From Pseudanabaena sp. PCC 6802 (GTDB lineage Bacteria > Cyanobacteriota > Cyanobacteriia > Pseudanabaenales > Pseudanabaenaceae): a stretch of DNA of 64,000 bases. The DNA lies in the NCBI RefSeq assembly GCF_000332175.1, contig NZ_KB235910.1, forward strand, positions 373,278-437,277. The letters are read 5' to 3'. The notes below the pieces were generated by a model. It was not told where the DNA came from and ran no database searches. It saw only the letters and a list, made by a program, of their open reading frames with translations. Both the position numbers and the translations under genes were made by a program. Positions 37,209 to 47,385 of the stretch are shown one piece after another (the stretch's first letter is position 1; every line of letters begins with the position of its first letter).

Positions 37209-37439
37209 ATGAAAGCATACGATTTTTTTGCTAAGGTAACCCCAGAAGGCAAGCTGGAACTCCCTTCCACCTTATTAACAGATCTAGACAGCAATCAAAA
37301 GGTAAGGGTTGTTGTTTTAGTTGATGAGTCAACCAACGAAAGTAAATCTAATAATGAAGAGTCTGAAGGGCAACGCCTTGCTATCGAGCATTTCTTTACA
37401 GAATATAGTGAAGCAGATGCAATCTACGACAAGATTTAA
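37209..37439 (+). CDS. Antitoxin-like small protein without partner
   Basis: A 76-residue acidic protein. MKAYDFFAKVTPEGKLELPSTLLTDL resembles the N-terminus of cyanobacterial antitoxins that precede MazF/PemK-type toxins. The following 90 bp have only a 25-codon frame before crcB, so no toxin gene is visible. It is probably an orphan left after loss of the toxin. It is divergent from the DUF4258 gene with a 58-bp gap. Confidence 0.55.
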   Translation: MKAYDFFAKVTPEGKLELPSTLLTDLDSNQKVRVVVLVDESTNESKSNNEESEGQRLAIEHFFTEYSEADAIYDKI

Positions 37440-37532
37440 ATATGCAAAATTACTTATCTGGTACTTGGGAGCAGATGCAGCAAGGTATTCATCAACTCTG
37501 GCTTTCTATAAAGATATAAAGGAGGAAGTGAG

Positions 37533-37988
37533 TTGCTAGCTAGCCTGTTGCATTCTCTCTTCAGTGGGTTCAGGCAAATATTCGCTACGCTGGGTAACAT
37601 GAGTCCAGACATGCGCGCCCCCATCGCGATCGCCCTTGGAGCTATCCCCGGAGCCTTAAGCCGCTATTACCTCACGATCTTGTTGGCAAAATGGTTGGGT
37701 ACGGATTTTCCCTATGGCACGTTTGTGGTGAATATCACTGGTGCCCTGATCATGGGGTTATTTACCACCATAGCTGTAGAGCGTCATCTGATTCCTTCTG
37801 ACCTGAGTCTGTTGGTTGCTACGGGTTTTTTAGGCTCCTACACGACTTTTTCCACCTATGCCTTAGATGTATCCAGACTTTTGCACCAAGGTAGCTACGG
37901 ATATGGCTTATTCTATTGGATAGGCAGTGCTATGCTCGGATTAGTGGGCTTAGAAATTGGTAGTGCGATCGCCAGGAGGCTGCTATAA
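37533..37988 (+). CDS. crcB: Fluoride ion channel CrcB/Fluc
   Basis: A 151-residue protein with four membrane helices and the family signatures GTFVVNITGALIMG and GFLGSYTTFSTYALD. It starts at a TTG (37533) with a strong AAGGAGG 7 bp upstream. Fluc channels are dual-topology dimers that release fluoride. No fluoride riboswitch was recognised before it. The P-type ATPase gene follows 25 bp later. Confidence 0.9.
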   Translation: MLASLLHSLFSGFRQIFATLGNMSPDMRAPIAIALGAIPGALSRYYLTILLAKWLGTDFPYGTFVVNITGALIMGLFTTIAVERHLIPSDLSLLVATGFLGSYTTFSTYALDVSRLLHQGSYGYGLFYWIGSAMLGLVGLEIGSAIARRLL

Positions 37989-38013
37989 GTACCTGAGCGT
38001 GTCGGGGATATTT

Positions 38014-40800
38014 ATGAGCAAGTGGTATCAGTTAGAGACTAGTGTAGTGCTGGAGCATTTTAAAACTGATGCTACCAGGGGTCTGAGCCATACGGAGGTC
38101 GAACAGCGGCTCGCACAATTTGGCTTTAACGAGATCGAAGAGAGGGCGCTTAAAAACCCCTGGCTGATTTTATGGGAACAGCTAACGGCCTTGATTGTGG
38201 TGGTTCTGATTGTGGCAGCAGGTATATCTGCTCTAGTCGGAGACTACAAAGATACTATTGCCATCCTTGCCATTGTCTTATTCAACGCCTTACTAGGATT
38301 TAATCAGGAATATCAAGCAGGGCAAGCTTTAGCTGCGCTCAAAAAGATGGCGATTCCGAAAGTCAAGGTCTACCGCGATCGCCAATTAGTAGAAATATCG
38401 GCAAGGCAACTGGTACCTGGCGATATCGTTTTGCTAGAAGCGGGAAATCTGGTGCCTGCTGACTGTCGCTTGTTAGAGAGCATCAACCTGCGCGTGCAGG
38501 AATCGACATTTACAGGCGAAGCGGAACCAGTTGAGAAAACCAGCGTGGCGCTGGCAGGAGAAGAACTGGCGCTCGGCGATCGCCGCAACATGGTTTATAT
38601 GGGTACGGCAATTGTCTACGGGCGCGGCAAGGCTGTAGTCACAGAGACGGGGATGCGTACTGAATTGGGGAAAATCGCCGATTCCATTCAGTCGATTGAC
38701 GGCGAACTCACGCCGCTTCAGCAGCGCCTCGATCGATTGGGGCAAAAGCTGGTGATTGCTTCGCTGATATTGGTGGGATTGATTTTCGGCATTGGTCTCC
38801 TACGCGGTGAGTCGCTCAAACTGATGTTTATGACGGCGGTGAGTATGGCTGTTGCCGTTATTCCGGAAGGATTACCCGCCGTGGTGACGATTACGCTGGC
38901 TTTGGGAGCAAATCGGATGCTGAAACGAAATGCTCTGATTCGCAATCTGCCTGCAGTAGAGACTCTTGGTTCGACGATTGTCATTTGTTCGGATAAAACT
39001 GGTACTCTCACTGAGAATCAAATGACCGTCAATGTTCTTGCTATAGAAGGACAGAAGATCGATCTCAATGGCGGTACGCCGAACTCTGCGTTTAACCTTT
39101 TACTAACTGGTGCCGCTCTCTGTAATGATGTTCGTAGCAATCTCAGTTTTACTGGCGATCGCTCGCCATTAGTCAGCAATCGCCCCAGTGCAGAAAATTA
39201 TTTGGGCGATCCGACGGAGGTTGCCCTCGCGATCGCCGCAAAACGTCTGGGGTTAGATAAGATCGCTCTGGATCGGAAATTCCGCCGTATTTTTGAAATT
39301 CCCTTCGACTCCGAACGTCAGCGCATGACAACAGTTCATCAGTGTTCGCTGGCAGATGTGCAGAGTATCTTGCCCGATATTCACGACGATCCCGAATCTT
39401 CAACTCGATACATTGTTTTCAGTAAAGGAGCAGTCGGCAGTCTCTTAGAAATTACTAACTTAGTTTGGGTAAAGGGTGGCATTGAGAAATTGGACGATCG
39501 CGATCGCGATCGCATAATCTCTAGTAATGACGAACTCGCTCAAACTGGGATGCGAGTTTTGGGAATAGCGTTTCGATACCTGGATCGCCCTCTAGATCAT
39601 AGCAATGACATTACTTTATTAGAGCAGGAGCTAATAAATCTATTAGAACGGGATTTGGTTTTCATTGGCATGGTGGGGATACTCGACCCACCGCGCCCTG
39701 AAGTGAGAGAGGCCGTTCAAACCTGCAAAAAGGCTGGGATTCGTCCCATCATGATTACAGGCGATCACCCATTGGCGGCACAGTACATTGCCAAGGAACT
39801 GGATATCGATACCAGCGGCAAGGTGTTGGTGGGCAGCGATCTCGCTCGGTTATCCCCAGCAGAACTATCCGAACAAGTGGAGCTGGTGTCCGTGTACGCG
39901 CGGGTTTCGCCGCAGCAAAAGCTGAGAATAGTACAAGCTCTGCAATCGCGAGGTCATATCGTAGCGATGACAGGCGATGGGATCAACGATGCACCCGCCC
40001 TGCGCAAAGCCGATATTGGCGTGGCGATGGGCTTGGTGGGAACAGATGTCTGTAAAGAAGCTGCCGATATGGTGTTATTGGATGATAATTTTGCCACAAT
40101 CGTGGCTGCGGTTGCGGAAGGCAGAGTCATTTACGACAATATTCGCAAGTTCATCAAGTACAGCATGACTGGCAATGCCAGCGGTGTTTGGATTGTCCTT
40201 CTGGCTCCGTTTTTGTCCATGCCTCTGCCATTATTGCCATTGCAAATTCTCTGGATTAATCTCTTGGCGGATGGTTTGCTAGCACTATCTTTGAGCGTTG
40301 AACCGGCTGAAAGCGATACCATGCAGCGATCGCCCTATCCCAAACAATCTAACATTTTTAACTATCGCACGGTTAGAGATATTGTCTGGGTGGGTTTAAT
40401 GATGGGTGTAAGTATCTTACTTTTAGGATACGAATATCGATTAGCTGGAGAATTAGTTAACGGACACAACTGGCAGACAATGGTATTCGTCACTTTGACC
40501 TTTTCGCGGATGAGTTTGGCATTGGCAATGCGATCGGAGCACGACTCGTTATTTAAGATTGGCCTGCTTAGTAACCCACCACTATCGATCGCGGTCGTTC
40601 TGACTTTCTTGCTTCAGATTGCTGTAATTTATCTACCCTGGCTGCAAGCTTCATTTCAGACAGTCGCTTTATCGGCGTATGACCTGACTCTCTGTTTGGC
40701 AGTTAGCACGGTGGGTTTCTGGCTAATTGAGATAGAGAAATGGTTGTACAGGCGATCGCGATCCCATGCTAAAAGCGCTTCAGCCAAATTGGAATCCTAA
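38014..40800 (+). CDS. P-type cation-transporting ATPase (P2A, Ca2+ type)
   Basis: A 928-residue pump starting at 38014 ([16 protein letters not shown]). An upstream extension overlaps crcB and is rejected. Seen in order: N-terminal cation ATPase domain, TGES-like [10 protein letters not shown] near 175, PEGLPA in helix 4 near 285, [12 protein letters not shown] with the phosphorylated Asp near 328, KGA in the nucleotide domain near 472, and [21 protein letters not shown] near 652. The PEGLPA motif fits calcium pumps of the PacL/SERCA group. Its 3' end overlaps hypF by 21 bp, tail to tail. Confidence 0.9.
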   Translation: MSKWYQLETSVVLEHFKTDATRGLSHTEVEQRLAQFGFNEIEERALKNPWLILWEQLTALIVVVLIVAAGISALVGDYKDTIAILAIVLFNALLGFNQEYQAGQALAALKKMAIPKVKVYRDRQLVEISARQLVPGDIVLLEAGNLVPADCRLLESINLRVQESTFTGEAEPVEKTSVALAGEELALGDRRNMVYMGTAIVYGRGKAVVTETGMRTELGKIADSIQSIDGELTPLQQRLDRLGQKLVIASLILVGLIFGIGLLRGESLKLMFMTAVSMAVAVIPEGLPAVVTITLALGANRMLKRNALIRNLPAVETLGSTIVICSDKTGTLTENQMTVNVLAIEGQKIDLNGGTPNSAFNLLLTGAALCNDVRSNLSFTGDRSPLVSNRPSAENYLGDPTEVALAIAAKRLGLDKIALDRKFRRIFEIPFDSERQRMTTVHQCSLADVQSILPDIHDDPESSTRYIVFSKGAVGSLLEITNLVWVKGGIEKLDDRDRDRIISSNDELAQTGMRVLGIAFRYLDRPLDHSNDITLLEQELINLLERDLVFIGMVGILDPPRPEVREAVQTCKKAGIRPIMITGDHPLAAQYIAKELDIDTSGKVLVGSDLARLSPAELSEQVELVSVYARVSPQQKLRIVQALQSRGHIVAMTGDGINDAPALRKADIGVAMGLVGTDVCKEAADMVLLDDNFATIVAAVAEGRVIYDNIRKFIKYSMTGNASGVWIVLLAPFLSMPLPLLPLQILWINLLADGLLALSLSVEPAESDTMQRSPYPKQSNIFNYRTVRDIVWVGLMMGVSILLLGYEYRLAGELVNGHNWQTMVFVTLTFSRMSLALAMRSEHDSLFKIGLLSNPPLSIAVVLTFLLQIAVIYLPWLQASFQTVALSAYDLTLCLAVSTVGFWLIEIEKWLYRRSRSHAKSASAKLES

Positions 40801-43134
40801 ATTTTGCTGGCGCGCAACGGCCATGACTTGTCCCACCGCGATCGCGCCATCGTTGGGGGGAATGTGTTGGTGCCAATAGGGAGAAAATCCTTCTGCTTTT
40901 AATCTTTGGATTGTTCTTTCGGTTAAGTATTTATTTTGGAAACAGCCACCCGTCAGTACGACTTGCGATTCACCCGATCGCTTGGCAACGGCAACAATAA
41001 TTTCAACCAGAGTATTGTGAAATTTCGCAGAAATTCGATGCGGCGGAATTTCTTGCTCTAGATCGTGCAGGATGGCAGCGATTGCGGGCGACCAGTCGAT
41101 GATCTTCTCTTGCAGCTCAAATTCGTAATGTTCTTCCACCTCCGGATCGTCGAGCATAAATTCCAATGCCATAGCCGCTTGGCCTTCAAAACTGGCTTGC
41201 TGGCAAGCACCCAGTAGGGAAGCGATCGCGTCGAACAACCTACCCACGCTGGAGCATAAGGGTGCATTCAGACGCTTGCATAGCATAGTTGAGATCGCGG
41301 TTAGTTCCTGGGTAGAAAAAGCTAGCAGAGGCTTGAGATGGGACATCGACTGCATATCTGCGCCAAACATTTCCCATAGTAACCCCAGTGCCGCTCGACG
41401 CGGCTGTTTGACTGCTTTATCGCCGCCAGGAAGGAGAAAGGTACGGAAGTGCGCGACACGCTCCCAGTCTGTCTGCTTAATCCGAAAGAATTCTCCGCCC
41501 CAGATCGTGCCATCTAGGCCGTAGCCCGTGCCATCCCAAACAACTCCGAGAACGGGCGGTGCGATTTGATTGTCGATCGTACAAGATAAAGCGTGGGCAT
41601 AGTGATGCTGCACGGGAATAACAGGAATACTTAATTGCTGCCCTAGTTTTTGCGCAAACTGGCTGGAGAGATAGTCGGGGTGAGCGTCGCAGGCGATCGC
41701 CTCGGGTTGAAATTCATAGATGCTGCTCAAACTAGAGATGACGCGCTGGAAATGCTCGAAAGCTGGCACGGTTTCCAAGTCGCCTACGTGCTGGCTTAGG
41801 AAAATCTGTCCGTCGAAACCAAGCGCGATTGTATTTTTGAGATGACTGCCGAGAGCCAGGATTTTAGCTGGAGAATTAGAAGATGGAACTGGAGAATTGA
41901 TAGGAAGAGGAGCATAGCCTCTGGCGCGGCGCAATATTACGGGGCGATCGCCCATAACTCTTACGATCGAGTCATCAACGGGACGAACGATGGGGCGATT
42001 GTGGACTAAAAATAGATCGGCGATGTTACCTAAGCGCTCTATGGCTTCAGATTCATTAATGCAAATCGGTTCGTCGGCAAGATTGCCACTGGTGGCGACG
42101 ATGGGAAATTGCAACGATGCCATAAGCAAGTGATGGAGGGGCGTGTATGGCAGCATGACACCGAGATAGGGATTGGCAGGAGCAATAAAATCGCACGAAA
42201 ATTTTCGTGCTTTTCTTTTACGCAAAAGCACGATGGGAGCCTCAGGCGATCGCAACAGATTCGCTTCCAATTCGGAGATGATGCAGTCCGCTCGAATTTG
42301 CTCAAGGGATGGATACATCAACGCAAACGGCTTGTGAGGCCGATGTTTGCGCGAGCGTAACTGGCCGACAGCTTCGGGATTGCGGGCATCGACAATGAGA
42401 TGAAACCCTCCCAATCCTTTCACTGCCAGAATCTTACCGCGTTCGATCTGAGCTGCGGTTTCTAACAAAGCGCGATCGCCGCGTTCTAGAACTCTGCCAT
42501 CCCGATCCCACAATTCCAATTGAGGGCCGCAATGGGGGCAGGCATTGGGTTGGGCGTGAAAGCGGCGGCTGCGCGGATCGCTATATTCTGCTTGGCATTG
42601 GGGGCACATCTGAAAGTCTTTCATGGTGGTGCCAGAGCGATCGTAGGGCAGCGCTTCGATAATGCTGTAACGGGGGCCGCAGTTGGTGCAGTTGGTGAAG
42701 GGATAGCGATAGCGGCGATCGCTGCAATCGAAGATTTCGCGTCGGCATTCAGGGCACGTGGCAAGATCGGGAAGGACGATCGCCGATTTAAGTCTGCTTC
42801 CTTCTTCGTTCGGTTCGGTGTCCGAAGTGCGAATGCTAAATTCCGTATACCCTACAGGTGCGAGCCATGTGGACTCTATAATGTGAATTTGCGATCGCGG
42901 CGGCTTTTCTAATTCCAACCGTTCCCAAAAAACCTGCAATTGCTGGCGAGTTCCTTCCACTTCAATCGAAACTCCACGCAGCGAATTGTTTACCCAACCT
43001 GTAAGATTCAACTCAAGCGCAAGGCGATAGACAAACGGACGAAACCCCACCCCCTGAACTGCCCCGCGCACGTTCAGGCTCAGGCGCTGTTTGGATGTAT
43101 CCGGTGCGATCGTCGCTTCTCTGATGATGTGCAC
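40780..43134 (-). CDS. hypF: Carbamoyltransferase HypF
   Basis: A 784-residue [NiFe]-hydrogenase maturation protein. It has an acylphosphatase domain (VQGVGFRPFVYRLALEL) at residues 15-100, two Zn fingers (CPECRREIFDCSDRRYRY, CTNCGPRY; CPQCQAEY, CPHCGP) at about 115-210, a YrdC-like domain at 215-395 and a Kae1-like domain with HHYAHALS near 485. HypF turns carbamoyl phosphate into the carbamoyl group later made into cyanide ligands of the NiFe centre. HypC, D and E genes are not in the window. Confidence 0.95.
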   Translation of the reverse strand: MHIIREATIAPDTSKQRLSLNVRGAVQGVGFRPFVYRLALELNLTGWVNNSLRGVSIEVEGTRQQLQVFWERLELEKPPRSQIHIIESTWLAPVGYTEFSIRTSDTEPNEEGSRLKSAIVLPDLATCPECRREIFDCSDRRYRYPFTNCTNCGPRYSIIEALPYDRSGTTMKDFQMCPQCQAEYSDPRSRRFHAQPNACPHCGPQLELWDRDGRVLERGDRALLETAAQIERGKILAVKGLGGFHLIVDARNPEAVGQLRSRKHRPHKPFALMYPSLEQIRADCIISELEANLLRSPEAPIVLLRKRKARKFSCDFIAPANPYLGVMLPYTPLHHLLMASLQFPIVATSGNLADEPICINESEAIERLGNIADLFLVHNRPIVRPVDDSIVRVMGDRPVILRRARGYAPLPINSPVPSSNSPAKILALGSHLKNTIALGFDGQIFLSQHVGDLETVPAFEHFQRVISSLSSIYEFQPEAIACDAHPDYLSSQFAQKLGQQLSIPVIPVQHHYAHALSCTIDNQIAPPVLGVVWDGTGYGLDGTIWGGEFFRIKQTDWERVAHFRTFLLPGGDKAVKQPRRAALGLLWEMFGADMQSMSHLKPLLAFSTQELTAISTMLCKRLNAPLCSSVGRLFDAIASLLGACQQASFEGQAAMALEFMLDDPEVEEHYEFELQEKIIDWSPAIAAILHDLEQEIPPHRISAKFHNTLVEIIVAVAKRSGESQVVLTGGCFQNKYLTERTIQRLKAEGFSPYWHQHIPPNDGAIAVGQVMAVARQQNLGFQFG

Positions 43135-43172
43135 GTTCTTAATTGCAACTACATTACAATCGATTTAATCAA

Positions 43173-43329
43173 TATAGCGTTTTTCAATTGAGAACAGGTC
43201 TTATTGATGGGGTGAAGGGGTTCCACACGGCAGTGGCTCTAGCGGGGAAACCCCAAGACCGCCCTGCCTCCCCTTCTTGGGGGCAACGCCCCCAAACCCC
43301 CTTCTCGTTTTCATCTGAAAACCGCTATA
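43173..43329 (-). repeat. Palindromic repeat type I, expanded copy
   Basis: It runs from TATAGCG to CCGCTATA in the opposite orientation to the 27-kb copy. About 40 bp of extra DNA (with GCGGGGAAACCCC) sits in the middle, so it is either a longer variant or a copy that received a smaller insertion. It lies between hypF and hicB. Confidence 0.7.
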
Positions 43330-43369
43330 TCATGGTGTTATCGTCAGGCTTGATTTCAATCTACTAATG

Positions 43370-43585
43370 TTATGCCGCCACCTCAATATATGCAGAGACA
43401 GTGGATGGTGTTGGGATTTCCAAACCTTCTAGCCTCAACCCTTCAAGGTGAAACTCTATAGCTTCGCGCATATTTTGCTCCACTTCCGCCGGAGTTGAAC
43501 CAGTAGAAATACATCCTGGTAGATCGGGTGAGTAGGCCGAGTACCCAGTTTCTGTTTTTTCAATCAATATAAGATATTTCATCAT
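43370..43585 (-). CDS. hicB: HicB-family antitoxin
   Basis: A 71-residue protein with the HicB partial RNase-H fold (YLILIEKTETGYSAYSPDLPGCISTGSTPAEVEQNMREAIEFHLEGL). It overlaps hicA by four bases. HicB neutralises HicA by blocking its active site. The usual DNA-binding extension is not present, so this is the short form. Confidence 0.88.
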   Translation of the reverse strand: MMKYLILIEKTETGYSAYSPDLPGCISTGSTPAEVEQNMREAIEFHLEGLRLEGLEIPTPSTVSAYIEVAA

Positions 43586-43767
43586 TTAAGACCTGCTTGC
43601 TTTAAAATACTGTCCAATGTTCCTGGCGCAAGATCGTCACTTGGCTTCCCGGGTACCGTAACTAGCCCAATCTTGGTGGGATGCTTGTACTGACGATGGC
43701 TACCTCTTGTTCGAGCTAAGAACCAACCATCTTCTTCAATAAGCTTGATGACTGCTTTGACCTTCAT
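43582..43767 (-). CDS. hicA: HicA-family mRNA interferase toxin
   Basis: A 61-residue double-stranded RNA-binding-fold protein. The active-site His is in RTRGSHRQYKHP near residue 24. HicA cuts mRNA when free of HicB. The hicA-hicB order and overlap are typical. The pair lies beside a palindromic repeat. Confidence 0.9.
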   Translation of the reverse strand: MKVKAVIKLIEEDGWFLARTRGSHRQYKHPTKIGLVTVPGKPSDDLAPGTLDSILKQAGLK

Positions 43768-43909
43768 TATTCAAGCCTAGAGGCGTACCAAAGATTTGTC
43801 AATCAATCGTACTAAACTTCCATCCCAGTACTAGTCAGGATTCGAGCTTGTGGTGCGATTGTCGGATATTCCTACAGGTACTGTTAGGACGCATACACTA
43901 CAATTGGTA

Positions 43910-45466
43910 ATGTATTTCCCAACACTTTTGACTCGATCGCAAAGATCTAGAAAATATGCCGCTATGCAATACGCACAAATAGAACGATCGCTGGCTGCCC
44001 TGCAAACATTTTTCCACACGCCATTGGATGAAATCCTGGCGAGATCGCCTGTGCGTGCTGATGCTGAGAACGCAGTGCTAGCCTTGTTTCACAAGGTAGC
44101 AACCTCAGTACCTGCTTACCAGGCATTTCTGGCAGAGCACGGTATCGATCCAAAAGAGATTCAGAGCTTCGAGCAATTCACATCTTTGCCTCTAGTTGAT
44201 AAGGATAATTACCTGCGGCGCTATCAGCTAGAGGAACTTTGCTACGACGGCAAGCTAGTCAATTGCGATACGATCGCCGTGTCGTCCGGCTCGACTGGCA
44301 AACCTAGCTTTTGGCCGCGTTTCGTGACGGATGAGTTGCAGATTGCTACGCGATTCGAGCAAATTTTTCACGATAGCTTTGAGGCGGATCGGCGCAGTAC
44401 CCTCGCAGTAATTTGCTTTGCGCTCGGTACGTGGGTGGGGGGCATGTACACCACTAACTGCTGCCGCTATCTTGCTAGTAAAGGCTATCCCATCACAATC
44501 GTAACGCCAGGAAATAACAAAGACGAGATATTTCGAGTCGTGCGCGAACTGGGCGATCGCTTCGAGCAGGTGGTACTGCTGGGCTATCCGCCCTTTCTCA
44601 AAGACGCGATCGATAGCGGTAGGGAGCAAGGTATTGATTGGTCGCAGTATCGAATTAAGTTGGTGATGGCGGGGGAAGTCTTCAGCGAGGAGTGGCGCAG
44701 TTTGGTAGGCGATCGCACTGGAGCGAGCAATCCCTGCTACGACTCAGCTTCTCTGTACGGCACGGCGGATGCGGGCGTGTTGGGGAACGAAACCCCATTG
44801 AGCATTTGCATTCGTCGTTTTTTGGCCGCGCAACCTGAAGCAGCACGAGCGCTGTTTGGTGAATCGCGGCTTCCCACTCTGGTGCAATACGATCCGCGCA
44901 GCCGCTATTTCGAGACTACCAACGAAGGCACGCTGGTATTTTCGGGCGACAATGGCATTCCTTTGCTACGCTATCACATTGCCGACAATGGCGGTACGAT
45001 CTGCTACGAGGAGATGTTGGAATTCCTAGCAAAGCAAGGTTTCGATCCGAGAGAGCATTTGGGCAATCGCGGCATGCGACCTCTGCCGTTTGTTTACGTG
45101 TTTGGGCGATCGCACTTCACGGTTTCCTACTTTGGTGCCAATATTTATCCCGAAAACGTGACGGTGGGACTGGAGCAACCCACTATTAGGGAATGGGTAA
45201 CGGGGAAGTTCGTCCTACAGGTAAAGGAAGATAGCGACAAAAATCGATTTTTATCCGTTGTAGTCGAACTCGCGCCTGGGGTAGAGAGTAGTGAGGACAA
45301 AAGATCGGCGATCGCGGCATCTATTCAAACACAGCTATTCCGCCTCAACAGCGAATTCGCCAACTACGTTCCGCCTGAATACCAAACTCCACAAATTACA
45401 CTGGCTAGTATGGGAGATCCGGAATATTTCCCAGCAGGAGTCAAGCATCGCTATACTCGCGCTTGA
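43910..45466 (+). CDS. Phenylacetate-CoA ligase-like adenylate-forming enzyme
   Basis: A 518-residue enzyme of the PaaK-like family. The phosphate-binding loop is VSSGSTGKPSFWPR near 138; DSASLYGTADAG near 282 corresponds to the adenine-binding motif and RYHIADNG near 365 to the hinge region. The start is uncertain: ATG at 43910 is used; ATG at 43964 would also give a full enzyme. It would activate an aromatic or other carboxylic acid through an adenylate. No other aromatic breakdown genes are seen nearby, so the substrate is unknown. Confidence 0.75.
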   Translation: MYFPTLLTRSQRSRKYAAMQYAQIERSLAALQTFFHTPLDEILARSPVRADAENAVLALFHKVATSVPAYQAFLAEHGIDPKEIQSFEQFTSLPLVDKDNYLRRYQLEELCYDGKLVNCDTIAVSSGSTGKPSFWPRFVTDELQIATRFEQIFHDSFEADRRSTLAVICFALGTWVGGMYTTNCCRYLASKGYPITIVTPGNNKDEIFRVVRELGDRFEQVVLLGYPPFLKDAIDSGREQGIDWSQYRIKLVMAGEVFSEEWRSLVGDRTGASNPCYDSASLYGTADAGVLGNETPLSICIRRFLAAQPEAARALFGESRLPTLVQYDPRSRYFETTNEGTLVFSGDNGIPLLRYHIADNGGTICYEEMLEFLAKQGFDPREHLGNRGMRPLPFVYVFGRSHFTVSYFGANIYPENVTVGLEQPTIREWVTGKFVLQVKEDSDKNRFLSVVVELAPGVESSEDKRSAIAASIQTQLFRLNSEFANYVPPEYQTPQITLASMGDPEYFPAGVKHRYTRA

Positions 45467-45650
45467 TGTCTTCTGCTATTAGCCCTACTGTTAGTAGCCC
45501 AATTGCCCCCCAACGCAACAATTCTCTTCAAATTTGTGGCAACTAATATCAAAAGTTGCTGAATTCAATATTCTGGGCAGACTTAGGTGGCTAACTAAGG
45601 AAAATAACGATAGATTTCTTTACGATGTAATACACGAACGAAAATCACAG

Positions 45651-45763
45651 TATAGCGGTTTTCAGATCGGAAAGAGCAGGGGGTTTGGGGGCGTTGCCCC
45701 CAAGAAGGGGTGAAACCCCTTCACCCCAAAAATAAAACCCGTTCTCAAGTGAAAACCGCTATA
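45651..45763 (+). repeat. Palindromic repeat type I
   Basis: A 113-bp copy, TATAGCGGTTTTCAG to GAAAACCGCTATA, with the terminal arms nearly perfect (AGCGGTTTTC against GAAAACCGCT). It has the same core hairpins as the 27-kb copy. It occupies most of the 330-bp gap between the ligase and pyruvate-kinase-like genes, where no other gene is seen. Confidence 0.75.
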
Positions 45764-45796
45764 AGTCTCATGTATGAAATATAGTCACCCCGTTTC

Positions 45797-47329
45797 TTAC
45801 CAGGAGCGTAGCGCGCGCAATTGAGGAGTTTTTTTCATCTGGTGCGTCTCCATTCTGGTTAAAACATCGTCCAGAATCGTTACTGCATCGGCAATAAACG
45901 GGCCTTTATTCAACATGACGCATTCCGCACGCTCGGCCATCGCTGCATCGGTCATTTCTGCCCGAGAAGGGATTCCTTTCTTAACAAGATTTTCTAAGAC
46001 CTGAGTTGCCCAAATTACGGGAACGTGAGCGGCTTCGCACAACCAGAGAATTTCTTCTTGTATTTCCGCAAGGCGCTGGTAGCCGATTTCGACCGCTAAA
46101 TCTCCCCTAGCTATCATGATCGCAAAAGGCTGTTTCCCAGCCGCCTGGACGATTAATTCGGGCAGATTACGAACGGCCTTGGGAGTTTCGATCTTGGCGA
46201 CAATTGCTGGCAAGGGCGATCTTTCTGGCAACCGCGCCCGCAATTCTCGCTGTAACAGTTCGATATCCGCAGGTTCCTGAACGAAAGAATAACCAACAAT
46301 ATCGGCATGAATGGCAACAAAATCTAGATCCTGGAGATCTTTTTCTGTGAGCGGACTGAGATTCAGGTCGGTATCTGGGAAGTTAAGACCTTTATCGGGG
46401 AGTAGTTTGTTGCCCTTCGAGCTAGCATGGGTAACGCGCAGTAAAACTCCCTCCTCCGTTATAGATTCAATGCGAGCGCCAATATGACCGTCATCGATCC
46501 AAACAGCTTCCCCAACTTGCACCTGGTCGAGTACTTCTGGCAAAGTGCAATTCGCTTGGAAACAGGTAGCCCCCACGATCGCTGGGGGAGTGCGAGTTAG
46601 CAAGAGATATTCATCTCGGAAAATGCGCTGTTTGGTATTGGGGGCGATCGCCACGCCCATGCGCGGTTTGGGGCCGCCCAAATCCATCAGAACCTTACAG
46701 GAATTGCCGATTTCAGCTTCTGCCAAGCGGACGTTATCGATCGCGGCTTTCCAAATGTCAGCATTATCGTGACTGCAGTTAATGCGAGCGCAATCCATAC
46801 CTCGCCTTACTAGATCGCGGACGAACTCGTAATGACTCGCTGCTTCTGTAGGCAGGGTTAACATAATCCTGACTCGGCGGGTTGCTTTAGTTTTGTTAAA
46901 GATATCTTCTGTATTTAACTGAAGGAGTTGCTCTCCTTCAAAAAATTTCTCTACGATCGGACGACTGGGTAGTGAATGGGGATCGGCATGACAAACCGAT
47001 CCCAAAGTCGCGATCGCGGCATCGAGATTGGGCAATACTCTAGATTCCAATCGCCCTAGAGATGACAAGCCCCAGGGCATTAAAGCAGTTTGTAAGGCTC
47101 GCAAGTCGTGTCGCCTGAGAGCCAGGTAATAGGAAAGATTGAGGCAACTTTTGCGAAAAGCCTGGCGCTCGATTCGCGATCGCCATTGCTCGAAAATTGC
47201 CTGCCCTCCCACCACGACCGACTGACGCAAATGTTGGAGCGCTGCGAGCAATATCGTTGGATTGGAAAGATCTAAACTTGCAAAATCGAGAATGGAATCT
47301 TTATTGCGCACTAAAACAGGAGCGAACAT
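45797..47329 (-). CDS. Divergent pyruvate kinase-like protein
   Basis: A 510-residue protein. About 130 N-terminal residues have no match to the family; residues 145-510 follow the pyruvate kinase barrel and B domain (VRRGMDCARINCSHDN, DLGGPKPRM, VAKIETPKAV, ARGDLAVEIG, WATQVLENLVKKGIPSRAEMTDAAMAERAECVMLNKGPF). The start of the barrel lacks the usual TIGP, the SGETA loop reads LNKGPF and the C-terminal allosteric domain is missing. It may be an unregulated kinase, an enzyme with a changed reaction, or a sensor. Its place beside the nifJ-pfk operon suggests a link to sugar fermentation. Confidence 0.75.
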   Translation of the reverse strand: MFAPVLVRNKDSILDFASLDLSNPTILLAALQHLRQSVVVGGQAIFEQWRSRIERQAFRKSCLNLSYYLALRRHDLRALQTALMPWGLSSLGRLESRVLPNLDAAIATLGSVCHADPHSLPSRPIVEKFFEGEQLLQLNTEDIFNKTKATRRVRIMLTLPTEAASHYEFVRDLVRRGMDCARINCSHDNADIWKAAIDNVRLAEAEIGNSCKVLMDLGGPKPRMGVAIAPNTKQRIFRDEYLLLTRTPPAIVGATCFQANCTLPEVLDQVQVGEAVWIDDGHIGARIESITEEGVLLRVTHASSKGNKLLPDKGLNFPDTDLNLSPLTEKDLQDLDFVAIHADIVGYSFVQEPADIELLQRELRARLPERSPLPAIVAKIETPKAVRNLPELIVQAAGKQPFAIMIARGDLAVEIGYQRLAEIQEEILWLCEAAHVPVIWATQVLENLVKKGIPSRAEMTDAAMAERAECVMLNKGPFIADAVTILDDVLTRMETHQMKKTPQLRALRSW

Positions 47330-47385
47330 AAAACCTCCTCAACATTTCGTATAAAAATGAATGCAGTAAAATATCGTGCCCAGAG

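Noticed and set aside
37440-37532. Toxin gene after the antitoxin-like protein
   Set aside because: Only a 25-codon frame without a toxin motif is present before crcB.
37957-38013. Longer start for the P-type ATPase
   Set aside because: It would overlap crcB and adds residues with no match to the family; ATG at 38014 fits the usual N-terminus.
42520-42912. Plus-strand Ala/Gly-rich frame within hypF
   Set aside because: It is antisense to conserved HypF zinc-finger sequence and has no independent support.
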